Positions 1 through 8,101 are shown, counted from the first letter of the stretch. The stretch is 28,551 nt of DNA from JABDOU01 sp041609995 (GCA_041609995.1 JBFIPU010000025.1:1-28551), one strand, 5' to 3'. Notes: generated by a model not told the origin, from the letters alone. Translations and numbers: made by a program.

Positions 1-2
1 AA

Positions 3-206
3 GGTGGCCATCTTTCATTTGTTATTACGGCGGCTACACGCTTTGGTGGTTGGAACAACCGCACGCTGGAAGTGGTCTACGAAGGCGGTAGTCGCGTCGG
101 AGAGCTACCGCCTTTGTGGCCGAACGTCAATGCCACGAACAGCAAGCGCCCTCAGAGCGTCGATGTCGCGGTGAAGTCCCCGAAGGGTTGGGTGAGCGCT
201 CGCTGA
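3..206 (+). CDS. C-terminal fragment of an unidentified protein (cut by window edge)
   Basis: An open frame runs from the left edge to a TGA at 204-206 and gives a 67-residue tail that reads like a real protein end (for example FGGWNNRTLEVVYEGG and a basic SPKGWVSAR terminus). I do not recognise the family and the start lies outside the window. Third codon positions are clearly less GC-rich than in the neighbouring genes, so this may be a recently acquired gene, or the frame may be open by chance. It faces the minus-strand prenyltransferase gene, separated by about 145 bases that contain only a GC-rich palindrome. Confidence 0.35.
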   Translation, partial: GGHLSFVITAATRFGGWNNRTLEVVYEGGSRVGELPPLWPNVNATNSKRPQSVDVAVKSPKGWVSAR

Positions 207-319
207 AGGTTTCCGAAAACGATCATTGCGGTCCCTGCTGCGTGCAGATGTACCGCCAATAACTCTCAGACCACAGCCGCCGCGTACGGGTCACGACAGC
301 CCTTCGGGATCTCGACTTG

Positions 320-335
320 GCGCCCCGCGGGGCGC
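320..335. terminator. 16-bp perfect GC palindrome between convergent genes
   Basis: GCGCCCCGCGGGGCGC is a perfect palindrome that can fold as a 6-bp stem with a 4-base loop in either transcript. It lies 16 bases past the stop of the minus-strand cis-prenyltransferase gene and about 110 bases past the stop of the left-edge frame. No U-tract follows on either strand, so it is not a classical intrinsic terminator. A terminator role is inferred from position only. Confidence 0.3.
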
Positions 336-351
336 ATGAGCAAGCATTCTT

Positions 352-1155
352 CTACTTGCCGAAACGCCGCTCGCTCATCGCGTAATCGCGCATCGCGCGA
401 AGAAAGTCGACGCGTCGAAAGGCGGGCCAGAACACGTCGACGAAGCTGAACTCCGAGTAGGCGCTCTGCCAGAGGAGGAAGCCCGACAACCGCGATTCTC
501 CACTGGTGCGAATCACCAGATCGGGGTCGGGGACATCCGGGGCATACAGATGGCGGCCGATGGCTGCAGCCGAAATGCGCTCCGACATCTCCGAGGCCGC
601 CACCCCCTCGTTGTGGAGCGATTCGACCAGCTCGGCCACTGCATCGACGATCTCCTGGCGGCCGCCGTAGCCCATCGCGATATTGAGTACCCGATGGCCG
701 CCGGCGGTTCGCTCTGTGAGCTTCTTGGCCGCAGTCGTCAGATCAGCGGGAAGCAGGTCGAGGCTCCCGATGAATCTGACCGAGTAGCCATGCCGTCCGG
801 CTGTCGAAGGCAGCCGTTCGAAGAGGTCGATCAGCACCTCGAAATAGGGCTCGAGCTCGTCTGGTGGCCGGCTGAGGTTCTCCGTTGACAGGACCCAGGC
901 GGTGATCGCCTCTAGGCCCAGGTCGGCAGACCATTCCAGGAATGTCTCGAACTTGCGCATGCCGGCTCGATACGACTGCGAGAAGTCCTCGTACCCCTCA
1001 GCCCGCGCATAGCGCCGGTGACCATCGAGAATCACACCGATGTGTCCGGGCAGGCGATCGGGATCGAGCTTCTGGGTCAGCCGGGCAGCGTAGATCCTGT
1101 ACAGAGGCGGCTTCACGAATTCCGGAAGCAACCGATCGGGAAGTTTCATGTCCAT
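352..1155 (-). CDS. short-chain cis-prenyltransferase (UppS family, Rv1086-like)
   Basis: Member of the undecaprenyl-diphosphate synthase family, which condenses isopentenyl diphosphate onto an allylic diphosphate with Z stereochemistry. Signature blocks are DGHRRYAR (Asp44, residues 44-51), LSTENLSRP, LNIAMGYGGRQEIVDAV and RTSGESRLSGFLLWQSAYSE, ending WPAFRRVDFLRAMRDY. As I recall it, this C-terminal pattern is closest to mycobacterial Rv1086, which makes Z,E-farnesyl diphosphate, so a short product is more likely than C55; that is inference. The usual Asn of the DGN motif is His46, and the usual RTSGEQ is RTSGES. The start is taken as the ATG at 1155; a GTG at 1158 and an ATG at 1149 are in frame, and TAAGTT lies just upstream. 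It sits 51 bases downstream of the DHH gene on the same strand, so co-transcription is likely. Confidence 0.88.
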   Translation of the reverse strand: MDMKLPDRLLPEFVKPPLYRIYAARLTQKLDPDRLPGHIGVILDGHRRYARAEGYEDFSQSYRAGMRKFETFLEWSADLGLEAITAWVLSTENLSRPPDELEPYFEVLIDLFERLPSTAGRHGYSVRFIGSLDLLPADLTTAAKKLTERTAGGHRVLNIAMGYGGRQEIVDAVAELVESLHNEGVAASEMSERISAAAIGRHLYAPDVPDPDLVIRTSGESRLSGFLLWQSAYSEFSFVDVFWPAFRRVDFLRAMRDYAMSERRFGK

Positions 1156-1206
1156 CACAACTTACCCGACGTTGCGGCGGTCACGAATTTCTCCCGTAAT
1201 CTCGGC

Positions 1207-2136
1207 TCAGCCGTTGGCGTTCACCCGGTAGACCAAGGCCGCCAGCACCCGATCGGCCTCGTCGTGGGGCACCTGGCAGGTGCCGGCTGCCCGGTGGCCA
1301 CCGCCGCCGTACTCGAGCATCAGTGTGCCGACGTTGGTTCGCGAACTGCGATCGATGATCGACTTGCCCATCGCGAAGACAGTGTTCTGGCGTTGTTTTC
1401 CCCACAGTACGTGGATGGACATGAACGTGTCGGGATACATGGCATAGATCATGAAACGGTTTCCGGCAAAGATCACGTCTTCCTCCCGCAGATCGACCAC
1501 CAGCACCTTGCCATCGGCAAGCGTACAGCGTTTGAGCTGCTCCTTGAAGGGTCCCTCGTGTTCGCGATAAAGCTCGACTCGCTCCGCCACGTCGGGGTCC
1601 TGAAGGATCTCTTCGATCGTGTGGTCGGCGCACAGCTTGATGAGCTTCATCATCAGCTGGTAGTTGGAGATCCGGAAGTCACGGAAGCGGCCCAGGCCGG
1701 TCCGGGCATCCATGACGAAGTTGAGGAGCGTCCAGCCGGAAGGGAAGAGAATGTCGTTCAGCTCGTAGTTGGCCGAATCGGCCTTGTCGACGGCCTCCAT
1801 CATGTCCAGCTGGATGTTCGGGAACGCCTCCGCTCCGCCGTAGTAGTCGTAGATGACCCGGGCGCAGGAGGGGGCGGCCGGATCGATGATGTGGTTGTCC
1901 GTCTGTCCCTGGTTGCGAACTGTTTCAGAGTGGTGATGATCGAACACGAGGTGGGCCCCTTCCACATAAGGAAGGTTTGTGCAGATATCGCGGTCGGTGA
2001 TCTCGATCAGCCCGTCCTGCATGTCCTTGGGGTGCACGAAGAGGATGTCATCGATCATTCCCAGCGACTCCATCAGAACGGCCGACACGAGCCCGTCGAA
2101 GTCGCTCCGCGTCACCAAGCGGTACTTTTCACTCAT
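1207..2136 (-). CDS. DHH/DHHA1 family phosphoesterase
   Basis: A 309-residue two-domain DHH phosphoesterase. The N-terminal catalytic domain has motif I SDFDG (Asp12, Asp14), motif II around ITDRD, the family motif DHHHS (66-70) and the MEAVDKADS block (Asp117, Asp120), which together bind the metal ions. The C-terminal DHHA1 substrate-binding domain carries GGGGHRAAG (277-285). Relatives cleave short oligonucleotides, cyclic dinucleotide products or polyphosphate (NrnA, PDE and PPX types); the exact substrate cannot be read from the sequence. The ATG at 2136 is preferred over the GTG at 2139 because GAGGA lies five bases before it. It is the first gene of a likely two-gene unit with the downstream prenyltransferase, and it diverges from the acyltransferase. 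Confidence 0.88.
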   Translation of the reverse strand: MSEKYRLVTRSDFDGLVSAVLMESLGMIDDILFVHPKDMQDGLIEITDRDICTNLPYVEGAHLVFDHHHSETVRNQGQTDNHIIDPAAPSCARVIYDYYGGAEAFPNIQLDMMEAVDKADSANYELNDILFPSGWTLLNFVMDARTGLGRFRDFRISNYQLMMKLIKLCADHTIEEILQDPDVAERVELYREHEGPFKEQLKRCTLADGKVLVVDLREEDVIFAGNRFMIYAMYPDTFMSIHVLWGKQRQNTVFAMGKSIIDRSSRTNVGTLMLEYGGGGHRAAGTCQVPHDEADRVLAALVYRVNANG

Positions 2137-2207
2137 CACTGTCCTCAGAGATAGTCCTATCCCGTGCTATCGGACGCTTGGCTCGCCCGCTTGAGTGTTC
2201 ATCCGGG

Positions 2208-2213
2208 TATGTT
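2208..2213 (+). promoter_or_regulatory. candidate -10 element of acyltransferase gene (leaderless)
   Basis: TATGTT ends seven bases before the ATG at 2221, close to the TAnnnT-N6 arrangement seen at five other starts in this window. No clear -35 element and no Shine-Dalgarno sequence precede the ATG. Confidence 0.35.
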
Positions 2214-2220
2214 CTCCAGG

Positions 2221-3234
2221 ATGGAATCTGCCCGTATGGTCGGGCGACGCCGGGCCCGGACGTTCAGCGTCTATCTCGCATCGTGGCTCGCATTGTTCGC
2301 TCTGGCCCCCGTCCTGCTCCCGACCACACTCGCCATCGACTCCATCCGGTTTGCGATCGGGAACCGGAGCCTCACCGCCACCCGGCTGCTGGCGATGGCG
2401 GTGGCCTATCTGACGGCCGAAGTCGTCGGGGTTTCGGTCGCGGGAATGCAGTGGCTGGCGAGCGGATTCGGCCGCCGCACGCGTCAGCTGGAGCGCTGGA
2501 GTTACTGGCTGCAGGGCCAATGGACGAGCTTCATGATGGCGGCCGTCCTTCGGATCTTCTCGATGTCACTGCGGGTCAATGGTCTGGAATCCACCCGACC
2601 CGGGCCCTACATCCTGATGATGCGCCACGCATCGATGGTCGATGTCCTGCTTCCGGCGACCCTCATAGCTCACCGCCAGGGACTGCGCCTGCGCTGGATC
2701 CTCAAGAATGAGCTGCTCATGGACCCGGCTCTGGACGTCGTGGGGCGGAGGCTGCCCAATCATTTCGTGGACCGGACCGGCACCGACACCGCCGCCGAGG
2801 TGGCGGCGATCCGGCAACTGGCGGAGGATCTCGGTCCGGACGACGCCGTGATGATCTACCCCGAGGGCACGCGTTTCTCTCCCGTCAAGCGCGACCGGCT
2901 CGTGGACCGCATGACGCGAGCGTTTCCCGAGCACGAAGCCCGCCTGGCCGCGCTGACCCACGTCCTGCCGCCCCAGCCGGCCGGCTCGCTGGCGCTCCTC
3001 GAAGGCGGATACGACGTCGTGTTCGCCACACACGCCGGCCTCGAGGGCCTGGCCTCCCTCCGCAATATCTGGACACGAGGACTGACCGGCACGGATATCG
3101 CCATCGAGTTCTGGCGCGCTCGGGGCGAGCACATTCCCCAGGAGGAGGGGGAGCGGCTGGCGTGGCTGCTCGACCGCTGGGGGGAGCTCGACCGGCGCAC
3201 AGCCATCCTCGAGAAGGCAGAACCAGGCCGTTAG
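2221..3234 (+). CDS. membrane-anchored 1-acylglycerol-3-phosphate acyltransferase-like protein (PlsC family)
   Basis: PlsC/LPLAT-fold acyltransferase of about 337 residues. The catalytic HxxxxD motif is RHASMVD (His136, Asp141) and the phosphate-binding block is YPEGTR (213-218). FVDRTG, just before the YPEGTR block, resembles the eukaryote-like lysocardiolipin/AGPAT subgroup and the bacterial YihG type. Two hydrophobic segments at about residues 15-38 and 52-78 anchor it in the inner membrane, with a third weakly hydrophobic stretch near 102-116. The likely role is acylation of lysophosphatidate or another lysophospholipid; the acceptor is uncertain. The start at ATG 2221 is chosen because a TATGTT element ends seven bases upstream; an in-frame GTG at 2164 would add 19 residues of unremarkable sequence. 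It diverges from the DHH gene and stands alone. Confidence 0.82.
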   Translation: MESARMVGRRRARTFSVYLASWLALFALAPVLLPTTLAIDSIRFAIGNRSLTATRLLAMAVAYLTAEVVGVSVAGMQWLASGFGRRTRQLERWSYWLQGQWTSFMMAAVLRIFSMSLRVNGLESTRPGPYILMMRHASMVDVLLPATLIAHRQGLRLRWILKNELLMDPALDVVGRRLPNHFVDRTGTDTAAEVAAIRQLAEDLGPDDAVMIYPEGTRFSPVKRDRLVDRMTRAFPEHEARLAALTHVLPPQPAGSLALLEGGYDVVFATHAGLEGLASLRNIWTRGLTGTDIAIEFWRARGEHIPQEEGERLAWLLDRWGELDRRTAILEKAEPGR

Positions 3235-3288
3235 CGCTAAATGCCTTGGCTCTTCCCGCCGAATACTTACTGATTCGTCCACAACAGT

Positions 3289-3292
3289 AGGA
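3289..3292 (+). promoter_or_regulatory. Shine-Dalgarno AGGA of FIST gene
   Basis: AGGA sits six bases before the ATG at 3299 and fixes this start; unlike several neighbours, this gene has a conventional leader. Confidence 0.5.
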
Positions 3293-3298
3293 ATTGCC

Positions 3299-4429
3299 AT
3301 GTTCTCGACAACCCTCAAGTACGACCGCCAAGGGGAGTGGTCGGAGAAACTGCCCGACGTAGATTCGTACAAGACCCTCGTACTCGCCTTCGGATCCTCT
3401 GACATGATCGAGCGCCCAGAGGCGTTGCAGGTCCTGCAGCGGGCCTACCCCAACTCCGTGATCGCCGGGTGCTCTACCTCGGGAGAGATCTTCGAGAACA
3501 CCGTGAACGACGACAGCCTCAGCGTCGCCATCATGAAATTCGACCGATCCGACGTGAAGTTGGCCAGCGCCGCTGTCAAGGGTGACGCCGACAGCTACTC
3601 AGCCGGCAAAGCTCTCGCCCGTCAGCTCAACGGCTCCGACCTGCGAGCCGTCCTGGTGTTCTCCGACGGTCTCATGGTCAACGGTACCGAGCTCACAGCC
3701 GGCATCGACGCCCACCTGCCAAAGGACGTGACCATCACCGGCGGCCTGGCCGGAGACGGCGACCGGTTCGAGCGCACCTGGGTGCTGGTACAGGGGCAAC
3801 CTCGTTCGGGTTTCGTGACCGCGGTCGGCCTCTACGGCAACGTCTCGGTCACGCACGGATCGCAAGGCGGCTGGGACCGGTTCGGCCCCCAGCGGGTCAT
3901 CACCAGGTCAGACGGCAACGTGCTCTATGAGCTCGACGGTCGGCCCGCTCTCACGTTGTACAAGGAGTATCTGGGTGAGTTCGCCTCAGAGCTCCCCGCC
4001 AGCGGCCTGCTGTTCCCCCTTCAGATCAGCGACCCGCGGGGCGGACGGGAGGTGGTGCGGACCATTCTGTCGGTCGATGAGGCGACCAACAGCCTCCGCT
4101 TCGCCGGCGACGTGCCCCAGGGTTACGACGCCCAGCTGATGCAGGCCAATTTCGAAAGGCTCGTCGGTGGCACCGAACAGGCCGCCGAGATCGCCCGCAA
4201 GGGCCTCGATCTGGAAAACGCGGTTTGCGTCTCGATCTCCTGTGTGGGTCGCCGCCTGGTACTCGGCGTCCGCACCGATGAGGAGGTGGAAGCCGTGTTG
4301 ACCTCACTTCCTCAAGGGACCAAGCAGGTCGGCTTCTACTCCTACGGCGAGATCTCACCCATCACGTCCGGCACCTGTGAACTGCACAATCAAACGATGA
4401 CAATCACCACTATCGCCGAAGCAGCATGA
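3299..4429 (+). CDS. FIST domain sensory protein
   Basis: A 376-residue protein made of FIST_N and FIST_C domains, proposed small-ligand sensors (possibly amino acids or related molecules). FIST_N carries the hallmark AGCSTSGEI (residues 56-64). FIST_C ends with the diagnostic GFYSYGEISP, followed by CELHNQTMTITTI. There is no signal peptide or membrane segment, so it should be cytoplasmic. Its last codons overlap the start of the histidine kinase gene by four bases (ATGA at 4426-4429), so the two are translated together and probably act as sensor and kinase subunits. The ligand is unknown. The family call is confident; the signalling role comes from domain knowledge and gene order. Confidence 0.92.
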   Translation: MFSTTLKYDRQGEWSEKLPDVDSYKTLVLAFGSSDMIERPEALQVLQRAYPNSVIAGCSTSGEIFENTVNDDSLSVAIMKFDRSDVKLASAAVKGDADSYSAGKALARQLNGSDLRAVLVFSDGLMVNGTELTAGIDAHLPKDVTITGGLAGDGDRFERTWVLVQGQPRSGFVTAVGLYGNVSVTHGSQGGWDRFGPQRVITRSDGNVLYELDGRPALTLYKEYLGEFASELPASGLLFPLQISDPRGGREVVRTILSVDEATNSLRFAGDVPQGYDAQLMQANFERLVGGTEQAAEIARKGLDLENAVCVSISCVGRRLVLGVRTDEEVEAVLTSLPQGTKQVGFYSYGEISPITSGTCELHNQTMTITTIAEAA

Positions 4430-5862
4430 ACGCAGTGCTGCTTCGGCAGCTGAAGCGTTTGGGCTTGTCACTGGACAAGCCGCCCAGGAGCCCCCGGGAC
4501 TGGGCGATGCTCCTGGACCGAGTTTCGGCTTACTACGAAGACAGCGATCGCAACCGATACCTCCTCGAGAGATCACTGGCCATCTCGGGCCAGGAGATGG
4601 CCGAAGCCCTCAACCGCCGGCAGGAGGTGTCCCAGCGCCGGATCGAGAAGTCCGAGAGCCACTATCGAAACCTCTTCGTCAACAACCCCATCGCGCTGTG
4701 GGAGATCGACCAGACCGGCCTCGGCTATTGGGTCGACAGCCTGCGAGAGCTGGGCGTGGTGGACCTGGAGGAGTACCTCGACGACCACCCCGACGATCTG
4801 GTGATCGGACTGCTCTCTATGAAGATCGTCGATGCCAACGATGCCGCTCTACGCCTGCTGGGCATCCAGAGCGTCGACGACCTGACCGACCGATGGAACG
4901 AAAAGGCGTTCTCCGCGCCCGACCAACGCAACGCCTACCGGCCCCTGGTGTCTGCCATCTGGGAGGGGCGGACCAACGCCACGTATGAAGTGTCCACCCG
5001 TCTCGTGGACCGGCCGATGGCCGGCATCGTCAATTGGTCGACTCCCCGCAATCCGGATGGGAGCCCGGACCTGGCCAAGGCCGTCGTGGCGATCGTCGAC
5101 ATCACCCAGGTCAAGGAAGCCGAGCGGCGCCTGGAAGAGGTCATACGTTCCAAGGACGAGTTCCTGGCATCGGTCAGCCACGAGTTGCGCACGCCCCTCA
5201 CGACCATCTATGGATCGGCCGAATCGTTGATCGAAGCCGGTCCGGAACTGGATGCAGAAATCCGAACGGAATTGGTGCAGTTCATCGCGGATGAAAGCCG
5301 TGAGATGGCGAACATGGTGGAGGACTTGCTGGTGGCCGCCCGGGCCGAGATCGGGAAGGTCAACATCGTCCAGGAAGCCCTCGAGCTGGGCCCGATGGTC
5401 ACCAGCGTGATCACGGCGGCCCGGATGCACGAAGGAGCGAAGCAGCTCGAGTTCGATTCGGTGACGAGCACGGCCTGGGTCGATCCGACCCGCTTCAAAC
5501 AGATCGTCCGCAATCTGCTGACGAATGCCATCCGCTACGGCGGCGAGCGTGTCCGGCTGGAGTCGGTCACGCTGGGGCCCGTCACCTACCTGCTGGTCTC
5601 CGATGACGGCTCCGGCGTGCCCGAAGAGCGACGCGACGCCATCTTCGAAGCATACGAGCGCGCCCACCAGCGCAGCGGGGTGACCGCGTCCGTGGGCCTG
5701 GGCCTGGCGGTTTCCCGCCAGCTGGCGCGGCTCATGGGCGGAGACCTCTCCTATGAGTACAACGACGGCTGGAGCACGTTCCGGCTCGAGATGCCGTCGG
5801 TGGACGGCAACGTCCGCACCAGCCTCGCCAACCAGGACCTCGACCTCCGCCAGGTGTCTTGA
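4426..5862 (+). CDS. PAS-domain sensor histidine kinase partnered with FIST protein
   Basis: A 478-residue soluble histidine kinase. Residues 1-65 form the conserved N-terminal region typical of FIST-associated kinases (LKRLGLSLDKPP, YLLERSLAISGQEM), followed by a short coiled coil and a PAS domain (about 78-230, ending in VDITQVKEAERRLEE). The HisKA H-box is SHELRTPLTT with His252. The ATPase domain shows an N-box (RNLLTNAIRYG, Asn367), G1 (DDGSGVP, 393-399) and G2 (VGLGLAVS, 423-430). No transmembrane segment is visible, so the input is intracellular, presumably the FIST protein encoded immediately upstream with a four-base overlap. No response regulator lies next to it; the next gene is a DNA glycosylase. 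Confidence 0.93.
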   Translation: MNAVLLRQLKRLGLSLDKPPRSPRDWAMLLDRVSAYYEDSDRNRYLLERSLAISGQEMAEALNRRQEVSQRRIEKSESHYRNLFVNNPIALWEIDQTGLGYWVDSLRELGVVDLEEYLDDHPDDLVIGLLSMKIVDANDAALRLLGIQSVDDLTDRWNEKAFSAPDQRNAYRPLVSAIWEGRTNATYEVSTRLVDRPMAGIVNWSTPRNPDGSPDLAKAVVAIVDITQVKEAERRLEEVIRSKDEFLASVSHELRTPLTTIYGSAESLIEAGPELDAEIRTELVQFIADESREMANMVEDLLVAARAEIGKVNIVQEALELGPMVTSVITAARMHEGAKQLEFDSVTSTAWVDPTRFKQIVRNLLTNAIRYGGERVRLESVTLGPVTYLLVSDDGSGVPEERRDAIFEAYERAHQRSGVTASVGLGLAVSRQLARLMGGDLSYEYNDGWSTFRLEMPSVDGNVRTSLANQDLDLRQVS

Positions 5863-5890
5863 CCCCACGCCGCCGGCACCGGCTCGTCGC

Positions 5891-5896
5891 TAGGTT
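5891..5896 (+). promoter_or_regulatory. candidate -10 element of tag (leaderless)
   Basis: TAGGTT is followed by exactly six bases and then the ATG at 5903. No Shine-Dalgarno sequence fits, so transcription probably begins at or next to the start codon. It is one of a set of such sites in this window. Confidence 0.5.
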
Positions 5897-5902
5897 GGCG
5901 GG

Positions 5903-6460
5903 ATGGACCGGTGCGAATGGTGCGGGGACGATCCTCTCTACGTCGCGTACCACGATCTCGAATGGGGCGTGCCCGTCCACGACGACCGGCGGCTCTTCGA
6001 GTTCATCGTGCTGGAAGGCGCCCAGGCGGGGCTGAGCTGGATCACGATTCTGCGCAAGCGCGACAACTACCGACGCGCCTTCGCCGAGTTCGACATCGCG
6101 ACCGTGGCCGGCTACGACGACGAGGACGTCGCCCGCCTGCTCCAGGACTCCGGCATCGTTCGCAATCGCCAAAAAGTGCACTCGGCCGTCAACAACGCCC
6201 GGGCGGCACTCGACTTGATTTCCGACGCAGGATCGTTGTCGAGTTACTTCTGGGACTGGGTGGATGGCGAGCCGATCAAACATGATTTCAAGACCCTGGC
6301 GGAGATCCCGGCGACGATCCCCCTCGCCGAGACCCTGTCGCAGGACATGAAACGGCGGGGATTCACCTTCTTCGGCCCCACCATCGCCTATGCCCACATG
6401 CAGGCCACCGGTCTCGTGAACGACCACGTCGTCAGTTGTTTTCGGTATGAGGAAGTCTGA
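5903..6460 (+). CDS. tag: DNA-3-methyladenine glycosylase I
   Basis: A 185-residue helix-hairpin-helix glycosylase that excises 3-methyladenine from alkylated DNA. It follows E. coli Tag almost residue for residue: C4 and H17 at the N-terminus (RCEWCGDDPLYVAYHDLEWG), catalytic-site Glu38 in EGAQAGLSWITIL, and H175 and C179 in NDHVVSCF. This retains the whole Cys2His2 zinc site that defines the family. Length is typical. The gene starts six bases after a TAGGTT element, and its TGA shares a base with the ATG of the next gene, so the MmcQ-like protein is translationally coupled to it. Confidence 0.97.
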   Translation: MDRCEWCGDDPLYVAYHDLEWGVPVHDDRRLFEFIVLEGAQAGLSWITILRKRDNYRRAFAEFDIATVAGYDDEDVARLLQDSGIVRNRQKVHSAVNNARAALDLISDAGSLSSYFWDWVDGEPIKHDFKTLAEIPATIPLAETLSQDMKRRGFTFFGPTIAYAHMQATGLVNDHVVSCFRYEEV

Positions 6461-6813
6461 TGACAAGACCTGACGACAACATCGAGCGCCTGCGGGCTCT
6501 GGCTCTCGCCTTTCCCGAGACAGTCGAAGTGGAAACCTGGGGCCATCCGACGTTTCGGGTGCGGACCAAGATTTTCGTCGGCTGTGGGATCGATGATGAC
6601 GGGCGGGCGACTGCGTCCATGAAGGCGGCACCGGGCGAGCAACGAGCTTTGCTTGCGTCCGGGGAGCCATTCTTTTTGCCCGCCTATGTCGGGTCGAAGG
6701 GCTGGATCGGCATCGACCTCGACGCCGTCACCGACTGGCAGGAGGTGGCCGAGCTGGTGGAGGACTCCTATCGACAGATCGCCCCGCGCAGCCTCGGAGC
6801 GCAACTCGGCTAG
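6460..6813 (+). CDS. MmcQ/YjbR-like DNA-binding-fold protein
   Basis: A 117-residue protein of the MmcQ/YjbR family (CyaY-like fold). Typical landmarks are LALAFPETVEVETWGHPTFRV at the N-terminus, an internal KAAPGEQRALLAS block, the conserved PFFLPAYVGSKGWIGIDL and a C-terminal helix DSYRQIAP. The biochemical role of the family is not settled; DNA binding has been proposed. The start codon overlaps the tag stop by one base (TGATG), so it is translated from the tag transcript, which hints at a link with alkylation repair. A 184-base gap to the protease follows, holding a 12-bp palindrome and no supported gene. Confidence 0.85.
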   Translation: MTRPDDNIERLRALALAFPETVEVETWGHPTFRVRTKIFVGCGIDDDGRATASMKAAPGEQRALLASGEPFFLPAYVGSKGWIGIDLDAVTDWQEVAELVEDSYRQIAPRSLGAQLG

Positions 6814-6861
6814 CCGCTGGCCTCGAATCGGCTTCGGGAGCAGCGCCAATGAGGGCCGGTG

Positions 6862-6873
6862 CGATACGTATCG
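6862..6873. other. 12-bp palindrome in the gap before the protease gene
   Basis: CGATACGTATCG is a perfect 12-bp palindrome about 125 bases upstream of the protease start. It is AT-richer than its surroundings and could be an operator. No second copy was seen nearby, so it may be chance. Confidence 0.25.
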
Positions 6874-6986
6874 GTGGCGTCCTCATCGGTCCCGCCGGAG
6901 TCGACCGGATCCCGGACCGGCCCACAGCCGCAAGGTAGGGTTCTGGGCGATGGGCATCTGATCACGACTGCCGCCACGCACGGTCG

Positions 6987-6994
6987 AGAGGTGA
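6987..6994 (+). promoter_or_regulatory. strong Shine-Dalgarno of the protease gene
   Basis: AGAGGTGA lies three bases before the ATG at 6998 and supports this start. A TAGGGT hexamer at 6936-6941 could be the -10 element, giving a leader of roughly 50 bases. Confidence 0.45.
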
Positions 6995-6997
6995 GCC

Positions 6998-8095
6998 ATG
7001 ATCGACATCAGCGCCATCAGAGACGACTTGTTGGCGAAGGAGAACGTCGTCGGGGTGGGGATCGGCTACAAGACCATCAACGGCGAGTTGGTGCGTGACG
7101 CCGAGGGGAATCCCATCGAGTGCGTGGTGGTCTCAGTGGTGCAAAAGGTCCCGGCCGAGCAGTTGGCCGCCCAGGACGTCGTCCCGACGACGATCGACGG
7201 CATGGAGACGGACGTGATCGAAACCGGCCCGATCACCGCTCTCGCCGGCCGGCCGTCGCCGGATACCGCCACCATCGATCCGCGGCAGCGGTTGCGGCCG
7301 ATCGTTCCCGGTCTGTCGATCGGGCTCAACCCGGGTGTCACTGCCGGCACGCTCGGCTTCATCGTTCAGCAGAGCAGCTCCGACGGCCGATACCTGCTTT
7401 CCAACTGGCACGTGATTGCAGCCAACAACACCCCGGTGGATGAACGGGACGTAGTCACCATCACGCAACCAGGGAACGCAGATGGCGGCCGCTCGCCGGC
7501 TGATGTTGTGGCCCGGCTGTCGGCGTTCGTGCCCATCGAATCCGGTGGCGGCCTGCCACCGATCCCCGACCCGAGCGACTGTCAGATCGCAGGTGGGGTT
7601 GCGCGGGCTCTCAATTGGCTGGCCCGGTTGATCGGATCTCAGACCCGCCTCTATCCGGTGGTGGAGTCGGCTCCAGTTGGCACCCGCGACTCCCACGCCG
7701 AGAATGTGGTGGACGCCGCTCTCGGATTGATCGAAGTCGACTACGACCGGACCACTCCGGTGATCGGGGTGGTGACGGAGACCTCGACCCCGGTCCTGGG
7801 CATGCGGGTCCAGAAGTTCGGCCGGACCACGGCCCATACCACCGGCACCATCACCCAGGTCAACGCGACCTTCAATGTCCAGGGCTACCCCGGCGGCGTA
7901 GCCACCTTCGTCGACCAGGTGGCGATCACCGGCGACGACGGCTCATTCCTGGAAGGGGGGGACAGCGGGAGCGGCCTGACGACAATGGACGGAATGGCCG
8001 TCGGCCTGTGCTTTGCCGGCTCTCCCACCATCGGCATCGCCAACACGTGGCAGAACGTGGCGGCCGCCCTCGACGTGGTCCCTGCTTCTTCCTGA
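6998..8095 (+). CDS. cytoplasmic trypsin-like serine protease with N-terminal accessory domain
   Basis: A 365-residue chymotrypsin-fold protease. The catalytic triad is readable: His138 in LLSNWHVIA, Asp239 in NVVDAALGLIEVD and Ser323 in EGGDSGSGL. An N-terminal domain (about residues 1-80; NVVGVGIGYKTING, then VVVSVVQKVP) precedes it and resembles that of bacterial NAL1-like peptidases. There is no signal peptide or membrane segment, which is unusual for a trypsin-fold enzyme and implies an intracellular substrate. The linker at 160-235, between His and Asp, is long, Pro/Gly-rich and may be an insertion. It stands alone, with a strong ribosome-binding site, and converges on the HMG-CoA lyase-like gene with six bases between stops. 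The substrate is unknown. Confidence 0.85.
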   Translation: MIDISAIRDDLLAKENVVGVGIGYKTINGELVRDAEGNPIECVVVSVVQKVPAEQLAAQDVVPTTIDGMETDVIETGPITALAGRPSPDTATIDPRQRLRPIVPGLSIGLNPGVTAGTLGFIVQQSSSDGRYLLSNWHVIAANNTPVDERDVVTITQPGNADGGRSPADVVARLSAFVPIESGGGLPPIPDPSDCQIAGGVARALNWLARLIGSQTRLYPVVESAPVGTRDSHAENVVDAALGLIEVDYDRTTPVIGVVTETSTPVLGMRVQKFGRTTAHTTGTITQVNATFNVQGYPGGVATFVDQVAITGDDGSFLEGGDSGSGLTTMDGMAVGLCFAGSPTIGIANTWQNVAAALDVVPASS

Positions 8096-8101
8096 ACGCT
8101 C

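Noticed and set aside
1018..2154. Plus-strand frame of 378 codons opposite the DHH gene
   Set aside because: The minus strand carries the DHH and DHHA1 motifs; this frame is His/Asp/Val-rich shadow sequence.
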